Shown here: positions 43,291-52,146 of the stretch, in pieces
Layout of the letters: each line of letters starts with the position of its first letter
Position numbering within the stretch: the stretch's first letter is position 1
NCBI GenBank assembly: GCA_934757245.1
Contig: CAKVLH010000005.1
Coordinates: 1-64,000, forward strand
DNA from: an uncultured Candidatus Melainabacteria bacterium
Lineage (GTDB): Bacteria; Cyanobacteriota; Vampirovibrionia; Gastranaerophilales; Gastranaerophilaceae
Length of the DNA: 64,000 nt
Reading direction: 5' to 3'
Program-made: the position numbers and the translations under genes
Notes under the pieces: generated by a model
Seen by the model: only the letters and a program-made list of their open reading frames with translations
Told to the model about the DNA's origin: nothing
Database searches by the model: none

Positions 43291-44103
43291 TTAATTACAC
43301 GTTTTTTTCTGTTCTAATTCTATCTTGTATCTTTTGTATTGGTTGTTTAGCTCTGTTAAATTTATCGCTTTATCGATAGCATCCAGTGCATGTTCATAAT
43401 CGCCTGCGATTTCGTATGCATGTGCCAGATAAAAATATGAAAATGGTGATTGTTCCATTTCTGCAATCAATTTGCAGGTATTAATACGCTTCAAGTCATA
43501 GCGCTCTTTCAATCGTTTAGCTTCTGCCGAATCTTCTTTTGCCCCTTTATAATCTCCGAGTGCTTGGCGAATTTTGCATCTTTTTTCGTATAAAAAATAT
43601 GATTCTGCATCTCCACTAACTTCATCAATCGCTTTATTTATGTAGTTTAAGGCTGTTTCATTGTTGACATTGTAATATTTGTCCGCGTTGTCCATACATT
43701 CGCGCATTGTGTCTGTTTTTACGATAGAGGTATGAAAATTATATTTTATTGTAAGTGAGTTTTGTGAAGTGTTTGCCGGAAACTTATCAAAAGGTTCGGC
43801 TTTCCTAAGTGCATCCAGCGCAGATTCATTGAAAACAGGATTATTAGAGCTTTTTACAAAATCCACATTTACAATTTTACCCCAGCGCGTAACTTTGAAA
43901 ATTACTGTTGCATCACCGTCTTCTACAAAATCCGGCGGATTCCAACAGCGTTGAATTTTTGCTTGTAGATTGTTCATATAAGACGAAAAATCGTTTTGCA
44001 ACTCAGCATTTCCTCTGTACTGGTTATAGTCAAATTCTGACGCGTACACAGGAATTGAAAGCATTAAAAATATGCTAAATAAAATGAGATACCTTACTCC
44101 CAT
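43291..44103 (-). CDS. Secreted TonB-C-like and TPR protein
   Basis: 270 aa. Signal peptide MGVRYLILFSIFLMLSIPVY, then a TonB C-terminal-type domain (YMNNLQAKIQRCWNPPDF, ATVIFKVTRWGKIVNVDFVK, SALDALRKAEPF) at about residues 35-125. Two or three TPR-like units follow (FYLAHAYEIAGDYEHALDAI). Unlike a real TonB it has no N-terminal anchor region or Pro-rich spacer. Probably periplasmic. A leaderless promoter (TTTACA - 17 - TAAAAT, 6 nt, ATG) is inside the end of pncC, 9 bp upstream. Confidence 0.82.
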   Translation of the reverse strand: MGVRYLILFSIFLMLSIPVYASEFDYNQYRGNAELQNDFSSYMNNLQAKIQRCWNPPDFVEDGDATVIFKVTRWGKIVNVDFVKSSNNPVFNESALDALRKAEPFDKFPANTSQNSLTIKYNFHTSIVKTDTMRECMDNADKYYNVNNETALNYINKAIDEVSGDAESYFLYEKRCKIRQALGDYKGAKEDSAEAKRLKERYDLKRINTCKLIAEMEQSPFSYFYLAHAYEIAGDYEHALDAIDKAINLTELNNQYKRYKIELEQKKTCN

Positions 44104-44109
44104 AAATCA

Positions 44110-44138
44110 ATTTTATATAAAAAGCAAAAACGTGTAAA
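44110..44138 (-). promoter_or_regulatory. Leaderless promoter of the TonB-TPR gene
   Basis: Minus strand TTTACA (44138-44133), 17-nt spacer, TAAAAT (44115-44110), 6 nt, ATG at 44103. It lies within the last codons of pncC. Confidence 0.55.
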
Positions 44139-44586
44139 CTTTTTCTAACACAGCTTTTACAAATTCTTCCTTCATTGTTACACGCTCTATATTAGAATCT
44201 AATAAAATCTTAAAAGTTTCGGATTTCTTTGGAGTGTAAATTGTAGAATACATTAAGCCAACTGGCTTTTCAGGGCTTCCTCCGGTTGGGCCTGCAATTC
44301 CTGTTGTTGAAATACAAATATCAGCGCCTGTTGTAGAATGTAAACCACGTGCCATTTCAAAAGAGCATTCTGCACTAACTGCACCAAAATTATTGAGAGT
44401 TTCTGAAGAAACTCCTAAAATACGATGTTTTGCTTCGTTAGAATAAGTAATGAAGTTTAGGTGGACGAATGCTGAGCTTCCGCTAATATCAGTGAATTTT
44501 GAACTTAAAAGTCCACCGGTACAAGATTCTGTTGTGGCAATTGTTAAATTTTTATCAATTAAGATTTTTGCAATTTTTTCTATCAT
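44113..44586 (-). CDS. pncC: Nicotinamide-nucleotide amidohydrolase (CinA C-terminal)
   Basis: 157 aa, a stand-alone CinA C-terminal domain. Signatures: TIATTESCTGGLLSSKFTDI, SGSSAFVHLNFITYSNEAK, and TTGIAGPTGGSPEKPVGLMY. The enzyme recycles nicotinamide mononucleotide to nicotinate mononucleotide in NAD salvage. ATAGGAGTAAGATT precedes the ATG, with a TGC-type -10 (GCTAAAAT) upstream. This gene has an ordinary leader, unlike the next one. Confidence 0.93.
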   Translation of the reverse strand: MIEKIAKILIDKNLTIATTESCTGGLLSSKFTDISGSSAFVHLNFITYSNEAKHRILGVSSETLNNFGAVSAECSFEMARGLHSTTGADICISTTGIAGPTGGSPEKPVGLMYSTIYTPKKSETFKILLDSNIERVTMKEEFVKAVLEKVYTFLLFI

Positions 44587-44627
44587 AATCTTACTCCTAT
44601 TGAAATTATTTTAGCGCAATTGATTCA

Positions 44628-44666
44628 TAAAAAAAACAACCACCTTGTATTTCAAAATGGTTGTTT
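44628..44666 (-). terminator. Terminator of the FKG membrane-protein gene
   Basis: Stem AACAACCA / TGGTTGTT with a long loop, followed on the minus strand by seven or more T. Lies 30 bp after the stop at 44695. Confidence 0.75.
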
Positions 44667-44694
44667 GTATGTACACATTAGGTTTGCATTATTT

Positions 44695-46722
44695 TTATAC
44701 TTTATTGTTTTGTTGTTCTTGCGCCAATCTTCTTTTTTCCGCAAGTCTAGCATTATACTTATCGCCGATTTTGTTTGCAATTGGAGTAATAAGAACTGGA
44801 ACAACATATCTATAGATTAATGTAAATGTTACAAGGTCCGCCAAAATTCTTACACCATTTTTCTTTACGCCTAAAGATTTTTCAATTTCTTTTGCTTTAG
44901 CTAGATTGCCTTCTAGTTTCGCAATATCTATATTATGCTGTTGTCTACCAGTAAATCTGTATTCACGTTTCTTTATCCAGCCATCCAATTTCGCATTAGC
45001 GAAATAAGCAGCTAATGTTGGGATAATAAAACCAAGAGTTTGGTTAACAGCCAATGTTCTACGCTTATCTGGATCAAGTTCTTTTTTGTTTAATGTTTGT
45101 TGAACATACATACCACTTGTGATTAAAGAACCTAATACAGTCATGTGCTGTGTTGCTCTACCTGGAAGTCTATTTATATTATTTGTAAGTTTTGCAAGCC
45201 ATTCTTGTTCCATTAAAGGTTTGCCGTAGTATTGACCTAATTTTTTAATAAACCAATTTGGTTCTTTTTTGCCACCTTTAAAAGAAACATTTTCACCTTC
45301 TTTGTTTTCTATATTTTTATTATCATTTTGAACTGGAGCTTTTTGAACTTCATGTTTTGGCTCTACTGCCTTTTTCTTTTCTATACCTAAGCAGTTTTTC
45401 AAGAACCATGGAATTAAAGCTACAGTTGTCATTGCGATAGGAACTCTAAATGCTAAGTCAGGGAAATAAGTCAAGAATTTGAACAATACATTGTTGTTCT
45501 CATCCTGCTCATGCATTTTATCAGTAATCATTGTTCCTAATTTATCATTTTCGCCATTTTTTTGATATGTTCGGAATTTATAGACTTTTTCTTTCGGATC
45601 AAATCTTTTTGCGCCGGAAATTCGAGGACGATAATCTGCAAATGTTTCATATGGAGAAGCAACAAATGTTTCATCCAAATCCAGTTTCCATTGTTTACCG
45701 TCAACATCTTTCCATTTTCTAAAATCTACAACTTCACCCTTTTCATTGTAAACAGATTTAATATCTAATTTACCCCAGTTAGAGTCTTTAGAATCCTTGA
45801 TTAAATCTGCAAAATATGATTTATCCATGTCTTTGAATAAGATTTGAGCGTCATTGAATTCGCCTTCTTTTACAACCAAACCTAATCTTGACATATCAAT
45901 TTTGTCATACAGTTTAGAACCGTCTTTTAAAACAACATCATTAAAAGATTTGCCTTTTTGGGATGCCCAATCAGCATCTACTTTCAAAATATTTTTAAAT
46001 GTTTGTTCTGAAACATCACCAATTTGTTTAAATTCCGGAAGGTAAGAACAGTTTTTAATTTCTTGACTGAACTTTCTACCATCAAGGTTTTTCCACATAT
46101 CAATATCTAATCTCTTACCGTTAGCACTAATGGACTTGATGTCTAGTTGTGGATGGAAACGTTTTAGAGTTTTTTCACTCATGTTCTTCCACAGATTTCT
46201 TCTCACATAGTCAGCACCACCTTTGAAAGGTGCAGTTAATGCAAACGCTGTTATAAAGCCAACTGTACCTGATGCTAAGGTATGACCCATTGCATATTTA
46301 TTATTAATTTTTGTGTTTTCGTCTTTTGCTGGCAGTGCTCCAATAGTAGCTGCACGCAACATACAAGCCAATGCTGCAATTGTTGCTGTCGCTAAAATTT
46401 CGTTATTAGCAAAGTCTAATATTTTATTAAAAAAAGGACTGTCATTTAAACTGTCCCCCTTTTTCATCTTAGGTTGACTTTTTTTTGGAATATCGCCAAC
46501 CACTTTTTTACTTACTTTAAAAATTTTCTTCGCGTTTTCTATAGTAGGTCCTTTTTTGCCCTTAAATGACACTCCACCCTCAAACGAGTCTGGCTGGTCA
46601 TAAAGATTTAGCTTTCGCATTTGCTCTGAATAATTTGATCTAATCTCAGGGATAGTAACATTGTCGGTTGATTGTTTTCTCACTTTGGAGATTAGATTTT
46701 GCGTTGTATGAATGTTCATCAT
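44695..46722 (-). CDS. Large FKG-motif membrane protein
   Basis: 675 aa from the ATG at 46722; the frame can begin at a TTG three codons earlier. No cleavable signal. The N-terminal 60 residues are polar and end in EGGVSFKGKKGPT; a second FKG (GENVSFKGGKKE) sits in the middle, just before the C-terminal membrane part. Hydrophobic segments lie near residues 117-135 and 150-170, about 430-450, and 565-650. The central region (about 175-400) is soluble, with repeated words such as WKNLDGRKF and WKDVDGKQWKLD. A four-to-six helix membrane protein of unknown function. Confidence 0.7.
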   Translation of the reverse strand: MMNIHTTQNLISKVRKQSTDNVTIPEIRSNYSEQMRKLNLYDQPDSFEGGVSFKGKKGPTIENAKKIFKVSKKVVGDIPKKSQPKMKKGDSLNDSPFFNKILDFANNEILATATIAALACMLRAATIGALPAKDENTKINNKYAMGHTLASGTVGFITAFALTAPFKGGADYVRRNLWKNMSEKTLKRFHPQLDIKSISANGKRLDIDMWKNLDGRKFSQEIKNCSYLPEFKQIGDVSEQTFKNILKVDADWASQKGKSFNDVVLKDGSKLYDKIDMSRLGLVVKEGEFNDAQILFKDMDKSYFADLIKDSKDSNWGKLDIKSVYNEKGEVVDFRKWKDVDGKQWKLDLDETFVASPYETFADYRPRISGAKRFDPKEKVYKFRTYQKNGENDKLGTMITDKMHEQDENNNVLFKFLTYFPDLAFRVPIAMTTVALIPWFLKNCLGIEKKKAVEPKHEVQKAPVQNDNKNIENKEGENVSFKGGKKEPNWFIKKLGQYYGKPLMEQEWLAKLTNNINRLPGRATQHMTVLGSLITSGMYVQQTLNKKELDPDKRRTLAVNQTLGFIIPTLAAYFANAKLDGWIKKREYRFTGRQQHNIDIAKLEGNLAKAKEIEKSLGVKKNGVRILADLVTFTLIYRYVVPVLITPIANKIGDKYNARLAEKRRLAQEQQNNKV

Positions 46723-47144
46723 AGTTTCCAATCTAAATTTACTGTCTACACATCTATCTTAAAACAAATCAAATTTATTTTTGCTAGTTTGTAAATAATT
46801 TGTTACAATTATTGTTTTAAGATTATAGACCTATTCGTTCCCCTTACAGGACACAACTGCCCAAGATTAATTTTGATAAAATGTAAATAGTTATTAAAAG
46901 GCTTGATTCTTCAGTTCTAATCGAACTTCAGAATGACGCCAAGTTGGCATTTTGACGCCACGTCTTTCTAAAAACGATTTAACACCACACTTTCCTACTT
47001 ATATGCATAACTACAAGCTTGGAAGTGTATTGCTAAACAATGAATTCAGCGTTTTATAAACTTTTATTCTACAACAAAAAATCGGTGCGACATTCGTCGC
47101 ACCGATTGATAAAAGCATGCCTAAAATAAAACATGTTAAAAATA
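46723..47144. other. Gene-free region
   Basis: 422 bp. It holds the AT-rich upstream region of the FKG gene (to about 46860), a short palindrome-rich stretch (ATGACGCCAAGTTGGCATTT), a fragment at 46985-47030 resembling the TTTAACTAC/GGAAGTG part of the 15.4-kb element, and the terminator of the porin gene. Confidence 0.6.
47076..47106 (-). terminator. Terminator of the porin-like gene
   Basis: Stem ATCGGTGCGAC / GTCGCACCGAT followed on the minus strand by TTTTTTGTTG. Confidence 0.8.
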
Positions 47145-48356
47145 TTATATTAATAACTGTGTGCCGAGCATGATTCTATGTGAATCTTTTGTTGCATCAT
47201 TTTGACAGAACACATAGTTAAGAATGAATTTCAGCCCTTGTCCTTTTACATAGTAGTTTAAGCCTACAGAATATTCTCGCTTGTTGTTATTTGCGATTGC
47301 TCTATTTGGATCAAACTCATCGTATCTTGCTAAAATCTGAAGCTTTTTCGTTAGCATGTATGCAACTGTTGCATAAAAACCGCTGGCATGTTTATCTGTT
47401 GAATAACCTGCAGTACCATTGTAACCGTTTGCTTGCGCCCATTCAAAATTTGCCATAAATCTTTTGTATTCATACTGGACATGTGCACCAACTACGCAGA
47501 AATTATTATCTCTATGACCTGCGTCCATGCTACCGCCAACAAGCAATTTACCGTACTTGCCGTCAGTTTTACCTAGTGGTTTCAAATCAACTCTACCAAT
47601 AAATTCTGCTCCGGGGAAAAATTCTTGGAAATAAGTATCAGAACTATAAACACCAAAGTCATAATCCATTAAACTGTAGTTTCCCGCAACTTTTGCCCCA
47701 AGTTTACGAACTGTACCGAAGTTTCTTGATATTTGTGAACGAGCCAAGAATGGCAATACAAACGGACCATAAGCACCTTCTAAACCAACCGGAGGTCGAG
47801 AATTACCAATTAAAATTCTGTGATGAGGTATTTTATTTGTTGCAATATACATATCTGCGAACAAGTTTTCTACCCAGTTTCTTTCTGATAATGGTGAAAA
47901 GTTGAACATTATTCTAAAATCACCATTATTATTCTTTAAGAAGCCGTCATAACCAACATTAATTGTATTAATGTCGTAGTGGTTCGTTGTGTGTGTATGG
48001 TGCATGCTTCCTTCATTAAATTGAAGTCCGATATCACCGTTATAACCTGCCCAAAACTGGGTTCTATCCCAAGCTGAATTTTCATCAAATTTATGAGTCA
48101 AAACATCTTGTAAAAGATATGTTGGTTTATCATATTTATAAACTTCCAAATGATATACATCTTGAAGTTTTTCTTTCAAACTCTTATCTTCCGGAGCACT
48201 TTCTTCTGTAACCGAAACTGCTTGAGGAACTTCCACATTCATTTCTTCTTGCGGAACATCAAGTACAACTTCTTCTAATTTTTGCTCCTTAACTTTTGCC
48301 CACGCCGGTGTGGTCAAAATAATTGCTATTAATACTAGTAAAATCTTTTTCTTCAT
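47145..48356 (-). CDS. Outer membrane porin-like beta-barrel protein
   Basis: 403 aa from the ATG at 48356 (signal peptide MKKKILLVLIAIILTTPAWA); a frame extension of 12 codons upstream would spoil the signal. After an acidic spacer comes a region with alternating aromatic and polar residues, with strand-like words such as FRIMFNFSPLSERNW, YGKLLVGGSMDAGHRDN and LQILARYDEFDPNRA, ending in MLGTQLLI. It resembles phosphate-selective porin (OprO/P-like) and cyanobacterial-type porins by pattern only. TATAAT lies 16 nt before the ATG. Confidence 0.75.
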   Translation of the reverse strand: MKKKILLVLIAIILTTPAWAKVKEQKLEEVVLDVPQEEMNVEVPQAVSVTEESAPEDKSLKEKLQDVYHLEVYKYDKPTYLLQDVLTHKFDENSAWDRTQFWAGYNGDIGLQFNEGSMHHTHTTNHYDINTINVGYDGFLKNNNGDFRIMFNFSPLSERNWVENLFADMYIATNKIPHHRILIGNSRPPVGLEGAYGPFVLPFLARSQISRNFGTVRKLGAKVAGNYSLMDYDFGVYSSDTYFQEFFPGAEFIGRVDLKPLGKTDGKYGKLLVGGSMDAGHRDNNFCVVGAHVQYEYKRFMANFEWAQANGYNGTAGYSTDKHASGFYATVAYMLTKKLQILARYDEFDPNRAIANNNKREYSVGLNYYVKGQGLKFILNYVFCQNDATKDSHRIMLGTQLLI

Positions 48357-48381
48357 AATTACATTCTTATATATTATACAA

Positions 48382-48420
48382 AAAAAGACCAATTCTCGTT
48401 TAACGAGAACCGGTCTTTTT
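48382..48420 (-). terminator. Terminator of the focA-like gene
   Basis: Stem AAAAAGACC.GTTCTCGTT / AACGAGAA..GGTCTTTTT with T-run on the minus strand; it also lies just before the porin promoter. Confidence 0.8.
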
Positions 48421-48430
48421 ATTAACTAAA

Positions 48431-49300
48431 CTAATGTTGATGTCTGTGTTCTTCTCTTAAGTAAGCTGTCCAGAACAATAGAACAACAAATACAAAAGCA
48501 CCTACAATGTTACCACAAGTAACAGGTAATAAGTTGTGTAAGAAGAAACCTTTCCAAGTCATAGTTGCCAATTGGTCTGGAGTCATACCAGAAGCAGCAA
48601 CGATTGATGGGAAGTGTTTCATCAATAATCCGTTTGGAATAAAGAACATGTTTGCAACACTGTGTTCATAACCTGAAGCAACGAATGTCATGATTGGGAA
48701 GAAAATTGCGAAAATCTTACCAATAACACGTTTAGAAGTTGAAGCCATGAAGATTGCTAAACAAACTAACCAGTTACAAAGAATACCTCTGAAGAATGCT
48801 TCACCAAACGATAAGTTAATTTTTGAGAAAGCTGTTTGCATAGCTGTAACACCAACTGCGTCGCCACCATTATGTCCCATGCCTGCTCCAAATATCAAAC
48901 CTGCAACAAGGATTGATCCTAAGAAGTTTGCAATATAAACGATTGTCCAGCTTCTTAACAATTTAAGAAGGCTAACTTTCTTTTCTAAAACTGCGAAAGT
49001 CATCATTACGTTACCTGTGAATAATTCAGCACCTGTTAATGCAACAATCATCAAACCTGTAGCGAATGTCATAGCACCGATAAGTTTTGTGAAGCCCCAA
49101 CCCATCATTGAGTCGCCTGTCATAACTGTTAATGATACTTGAGCACCAAATGCGATAAATGCACCGGCTGCTATTGCTAATGTAAACATTTTAGTTTTAC
49201 TAAAATCAGCTTTTCCTGTCATTACACTGTCGCTTAATTCGTGAACAGTGGCACTAGGAGTTAAGCTGTCTTGTGTGGAAATAACTTTTTCTTCTTCCAT
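48431..49300 (-). CDS. Formate/nitrite transporter family protein
   Basis: 289 aa, six membrane helices. Family features: AIAAGAFIAFGAQVSLTVMT, LTGAELFTGNVMMTFAVLE, GILCNWLVCLAIFMA, and ASGYEHSVANMFFIPNGLL (the His-containing pore loop). Channel for formate, nitrite or hydrosulfide; in a fermenting organism formate export is the likely job. AGGAGAAAAGGAAAA precedes the ATG. Single gene with terminator. Confidence 0.93.
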   Translation of the reverse strand: MEEEKVISTQDSLTPSATVHELSDSVMTGKADFSKTKMFTLAIAAGAFIAFGAQVSLTVMTGDSMMGWGFTKLIGAMTFATGLMIVALTGAELFTGNVMMTFAVLEKKVSLLKLLRSWTIVYIANFLGSILVAGLIFGAGMGHNGGDAVGVTAMQTAFSKINLSFGEAFFRGILCNWLVCLAIFMASTSKRVIGKIFAIFFPIMTFVASGYEHSVANMFFIPNGLLMKHFPSIVAASGMTPDQLATMTWKGFFLHNLLPVTCGNIVGAFVFVVLLFWTAYLREEHRHQH

Positions 49301-49523
49301 TTTTCCTTTTCTCCTATTTTTCTCTCTTTTTTTTGAACACTAAATTTCCATAATTTTCTGTTTGAAATTATGTCGGCTAAATGTGTTTGACTATCTATAT
49401 CCTAAAATTTTAATGTTCTTAAAAACTCTGCTTAAATCAATAAATTTAAGTCCTTATTGATAATAGCACTTGAAAAAATGATTGCAAGAAGAAATTTTTT
49501 AAAAAATATCCTCTCTTAAAACC

Positions 49524-49551
49524 TTGATTTCACAAATGAATCCATTAAAAT
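49524..49551 (+). promoter_or_regulatory. Leaderless promoter
   Basis: TTGATT (49524-49529), 16-nt spacer, TAAAAT (49546-49551), 6 nt (AAAAGT), ATG at 49558. Confidence 0.65.
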
Positions 49552-49557
49552 AAAAGT

Positions 49558-50280
49558 ATGATAAAAAGAAGATTGTTGGTATTAGCTTTATTATTATGTA
49601 TTCCGACTTTTGCGTTTGCGGATGGAATTTACGTAGGAACTCCAAAAGGTTTTTATGAAGATATCGATCCGAACAGCTTGGACGAAGATGAAGATATAGT
49701 GCAACCAGAAGTACCTGAAGTAGCTTCTCCAACGCAGAACGAAAATGAAATTATTATACCACCAACCCGAACAAAAGCGACTAAAGATTACGCCCAAATT
49801 TATAATGATTTAGAAGTGCCGAGTTTTTCGTATTTGCATGACATTGACCCTGATCAATATTATGATATGAAAGATACTTCATGGTCTGTTTATCCTTTAT
49901 TGAGGTTAAATTCACCATTATATTTTAAAAATATTACAATAGAACCCGGTTATTATTTATTAACTCCAAGAGAGCATAATGGAGATTGGTTTATGTTGTT
50001 TAAGCAAAATGGAGTTGTAAAACACATAGTTCCGATAATAGAAAGAGATTATACGCCGGAAACGTTTTATGATGAGCACATTCCAAAGCCAAAATATACA
50101 ACAGCGCAAAAAATACACATGGGCTTTTTGGATTTTATCGGTAATTTTAAAAGCACAAAAAGAAAAACTCCTGTGCAATCATACTTGGAAGTAAATGATT
50201 TAGAAAACTATTTTGTCTCTATTGTTATATATTATGGTTCACATAAATATTCAACAATTTTTAGAACTATAAAACTTTAG
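49558..50280 (+). CDS. Secreted protein of unknown function
   Basis: 240 aa. Signal peptide MIKRRLLVLALLLCIPTFAFA, likely cut before DGIYVG. An acidic, Pro-rich stretch follows (about 35-65), then a mixed alpha/beta domain (SFSYLHDIDPDQYYDMKDTS, EPGYYLLTPREHNGDWFML) ending KYSTIFRTIKL. Fits a periplasmic or lipoprotein-free exported protein. Nothing recognised. It is monocistronic with a predicted leaderless mRNA. Confidence 0.75.
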   Translation: MIKRRLLVLALLLCIPTFAFADGIYVGTPKGFYEDIDPNSLDEDEDIVQPEVPEVASPTQNENEIIIPPTRTKATKDYAQIYNDLEVPSFSYLHDIDPDQYYDMKDTSWSVYPLLRLNSPLYFKNITIEPGYYLLTPREHNGDWFMLFKQNGVVKHIVPIIERDYTPETFYDEHIPKPKYTTAQKIHMGFLDFIGNFKSTKRKTPVQSYLEVNDLENYFVSIVIYYGSHKYSTIFRTIKL

Positions 50281-50363
50281 CTTAATAAGACTCGGGCTAT
50301 CCTAATCCCAAAAGTAGAAGTGTAAATGTTTATAAAACTTTATTCAAAACCCTACGGGACAAC

Positions 50364-50485
50364 ACCTCATCCTAACCTTCTCCTGTAATGAGAAGGAATG
50401 ACCGAGACTTGTTAAATTAAATAGACGCTAAAACGAGCATCGTTAGCGCCTTCCCTCGCCTTACAGGAGAGGGTTAGGGTGAGGT
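50364..50485. repeat. Palindromic repeat with 25-bp imperfect arms
   Basis: Arms ACCTCATCCTAACCTTCTCC TGTAA and TTACAGGAGAGGGTTAGGGT GAGGT match at 23 of 25 positions. It separates two converging genes and may also act as a terminator. Related in style to the MITE-like copies but with different ends. Confidence 0.7.
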
Positions 50486-50498
50486 CTTTATCATAAAA

Positions 50499-50969
50499 TT
50501 ACTTATGATAAGTCTCATTCTTTAAAATCTTGAACGCACGATAAATTTGCTCAACTAGTAAAAGTCTTGCGAATTGGTGCAAAAATGTCATCTTAGAAAA
50601 ACTCAATTTGAAATTTGCTCTCGCAGAAACGATAGGCGAAAGTCCACAAGATGAGCCGATTACAAAAACAAGTTCGCTAATTCCGCTCATTGAAATCTCA
50701 TTAATTTTCTCAGCAAAATCTTCTGATGAAAGCTGTTTCCCAAGTATCTCCATAGTAATTACATAAGAATCATTTTTGACATTTGCTAAAATCTTCTCTC
50801 CCTCTTGCTCTAAAGCTTTTTGGGTAAGATTTTCATCTCTTATTTCGACAGGTGAAAGTTCAATGATTTCAACAGATGCATAAGGAGTAAGACGTTTTAG
50901 AAATTCATCTATTCCGTCTTTTAAAAATTTTTCTTTAATTTTACCTAATGCAATAATTTTAATTTTCAT
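50499..50969 (-). CDS. rlmH: 23S rRNA pseudouridine-1915 methyltransferase RlmH
   Basis: 156 aa, the standard length. SPOUT-fold signatures: MKIKIIALGKIKEKFLKDGI, LAVFVIGSSCGLSP-like FVIGSSCGLSPIVSA, and the C-terminal HQFARLLLVEQIYRAFKI. It methylates position 3 of pseudouridine 1915 in helix 69 of 23S rRNA. Last gene of the signalling group on this strand, 5 bp after the pentapeptide gene. Confidence 0.95.
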   Translation of the reverse strand: MKIKIIALGKIKEKFLKDGIDEFLKRLTPYASVEIIELSPVEIRDENLTQKALEQEGEKILANVKNDSYVITMEILGKQLSSEDFAEKINEISMSGISELVFVIGSSCGLSPIVSARANFKLSFSKMTFLHQFARLLLVEQIYRAFKILKNETYHK

Positions 50970-50974
50970 TCTAA

Positions 50975-51502
50975 TTAATAATCTGATTGTTGATAATCGT
51001 CTTCGTCTTGCAATGAAGATAAATCTGAAGAATATTTAGAATCGAAATCTTCCGGCAAGTATTCGTTATCAGGCCAAACCGTTTCTTCATCAAATCTGCA
51101 TGCGCTTAAATTTTCTGACATAGATAAATCAGAATTTGTTAAATCAGCACCTTGGAAAATTGCACCGGCTAAATCTGCATCAGAAAAATTGCAATAATCA
51201 ACTTTTGCATAACTAAAATCAGTACCGTTTAAAACTGATTCAGAAAAAGAGCATTCAACAACATTTGCTCTTGTAAAATCAACAGACGTTAAATCACAAG
51301 CATCAAACTTCACTTCTGTTAAATGAGAATCCGCAAAAGAAGATGATGTTAAATCAACATTAAAAAACTCTGCACCTTCAAGTTCTATATTGGAAAAATC
51401 TGTTTCGCTTAAATCAATACCACCTTTTGTACTTCTTACTTCTTTGTTAAATTCTTCAACATCAGTTGAAACCAAGTTAATCAATTCTTCTTTTGATAAC
51501 AT
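50975..51502 (-). CDS. Pentapeptide-repeat protein
   Basis: 175 aa. From about residue 28 to 125 it follows the A(D/N)LxX pentapeptide pattern (LSETDFSNIELEGAEFFNVD, ADLAGAIFQGADLTNSDLS) that builds a right-handed quadrilateral beta-helix of four or five coils. The C-terminus is acidic and disordered (YSSDLSSLQDEDDYQQSDY). Function of such proteins varies; no gyrase-protection signature is obvious. AAAGGGC precedes the ATG. 23 bp after the LuxR regulator gene. Confidence 0.88.
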   Translation of the reverse strand: MLSKEELINLVSTDVEEFNKEVRSTKGGIDLSETDFSNIELEGAEFFNVDLTSSSFADSHLTEVKFDACDLTSVDFTRANVVECSFSESVLNGTDFSYAKVDYCNFSDADLAGAIFQGADLTNSDLSMSENLSACRFDEETVWPDNEYLPEDFDSKYSSDLSSLQDEDDYQQSDY

Positions 51503-51525
51503 TTTTTATGCCCTTTCAAATATTT

Positions 51526-52146
51526 CTAGCTAATTAAATTCATTTGCATTGCAAGCAAAACCGCTTGCGTTCTATTCGTAACTTTTAATTTCTTAAAAAT
51601 ACTGTTTAAATGTGTTTTTACCGTAACATCTCTAACAAAAAGCTTATCCGCGATTTCTTGGTTACTTGCACCTTGTGCAACCAGCGCCAAAACTTCTTTT
51701 TCTTTCGGAGTTAAAGCATCAATGCTTACATCTTTATTTAAAGTTTTTTCTTGTTTAGGTTGCGCTTCCTGTTGCCACTTAGAACGTCTTAAAACAGCTT
51801 CGATTCTTGCAAGCAAGTTCGGTAAAATAAACGGTTTTACGATATAATCATCAGCGCCGATTTTTAATCCCGAAACAACCTTTTGATCTTCACTAACAGC
51901 CGTAATCATAATTACAGGAATATATTGAGTGTTCTTATTCTTGCGAATAGCTTTCAATGTATCCCAGCCATCCATATTCGGCATCATAACGTCCAAAAGA
52001 ATCAGGTCAAAAGTTTTGTTCATAAGAATTTTTAAAGCTTCCAAGCCGTCATTTGCTACAGTAACTTCATAACCGTACATTGGCAAAGCATCTGCCAAAA
52101 ATTTAGGATTATCGTCAACTACTAAAATTGATGCAACACCGTTCAT
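51526..52146 (-). CDS. Response regulator with LuxR-type HTH
   Basis: 206 aa. The receiver domain has SILVVDDNPKFLADALPMYG, phospho-Asp in LILLDVMMPNMDGWD and Lys in YIVKPFILPNLLARIEAVLR. A short linker leads to a LuxR HTH (LTPKEKEVLALVAQGASNQE, TVKTHLNSIFKKLKV). The receiver resembles those of OmpR regulators while the effector is LuxR type. Its start codon shares one base with the end of the upstream NarL-type gene. No kinase is adjacent. Confidence 0.9.
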   Translation of the reverse strand: MNGVASILVVDDNPKFLADALPMYGYEVTVANDGLEALKILMNKTFDLILLDVMMPNMDGWDTLKAIRKNKNTQYIPVIMITAVSEDQKVVSGLKIGADDYIVKPFILPNLLARIEAVLRRSKWQQEAQPKQEKTLNKDVSIDALTPKEKEVLALVAQGASNQEIADKLFVRDVTVKTHLNSIFKKLKVTNRTQAVLLAMQMNLIS

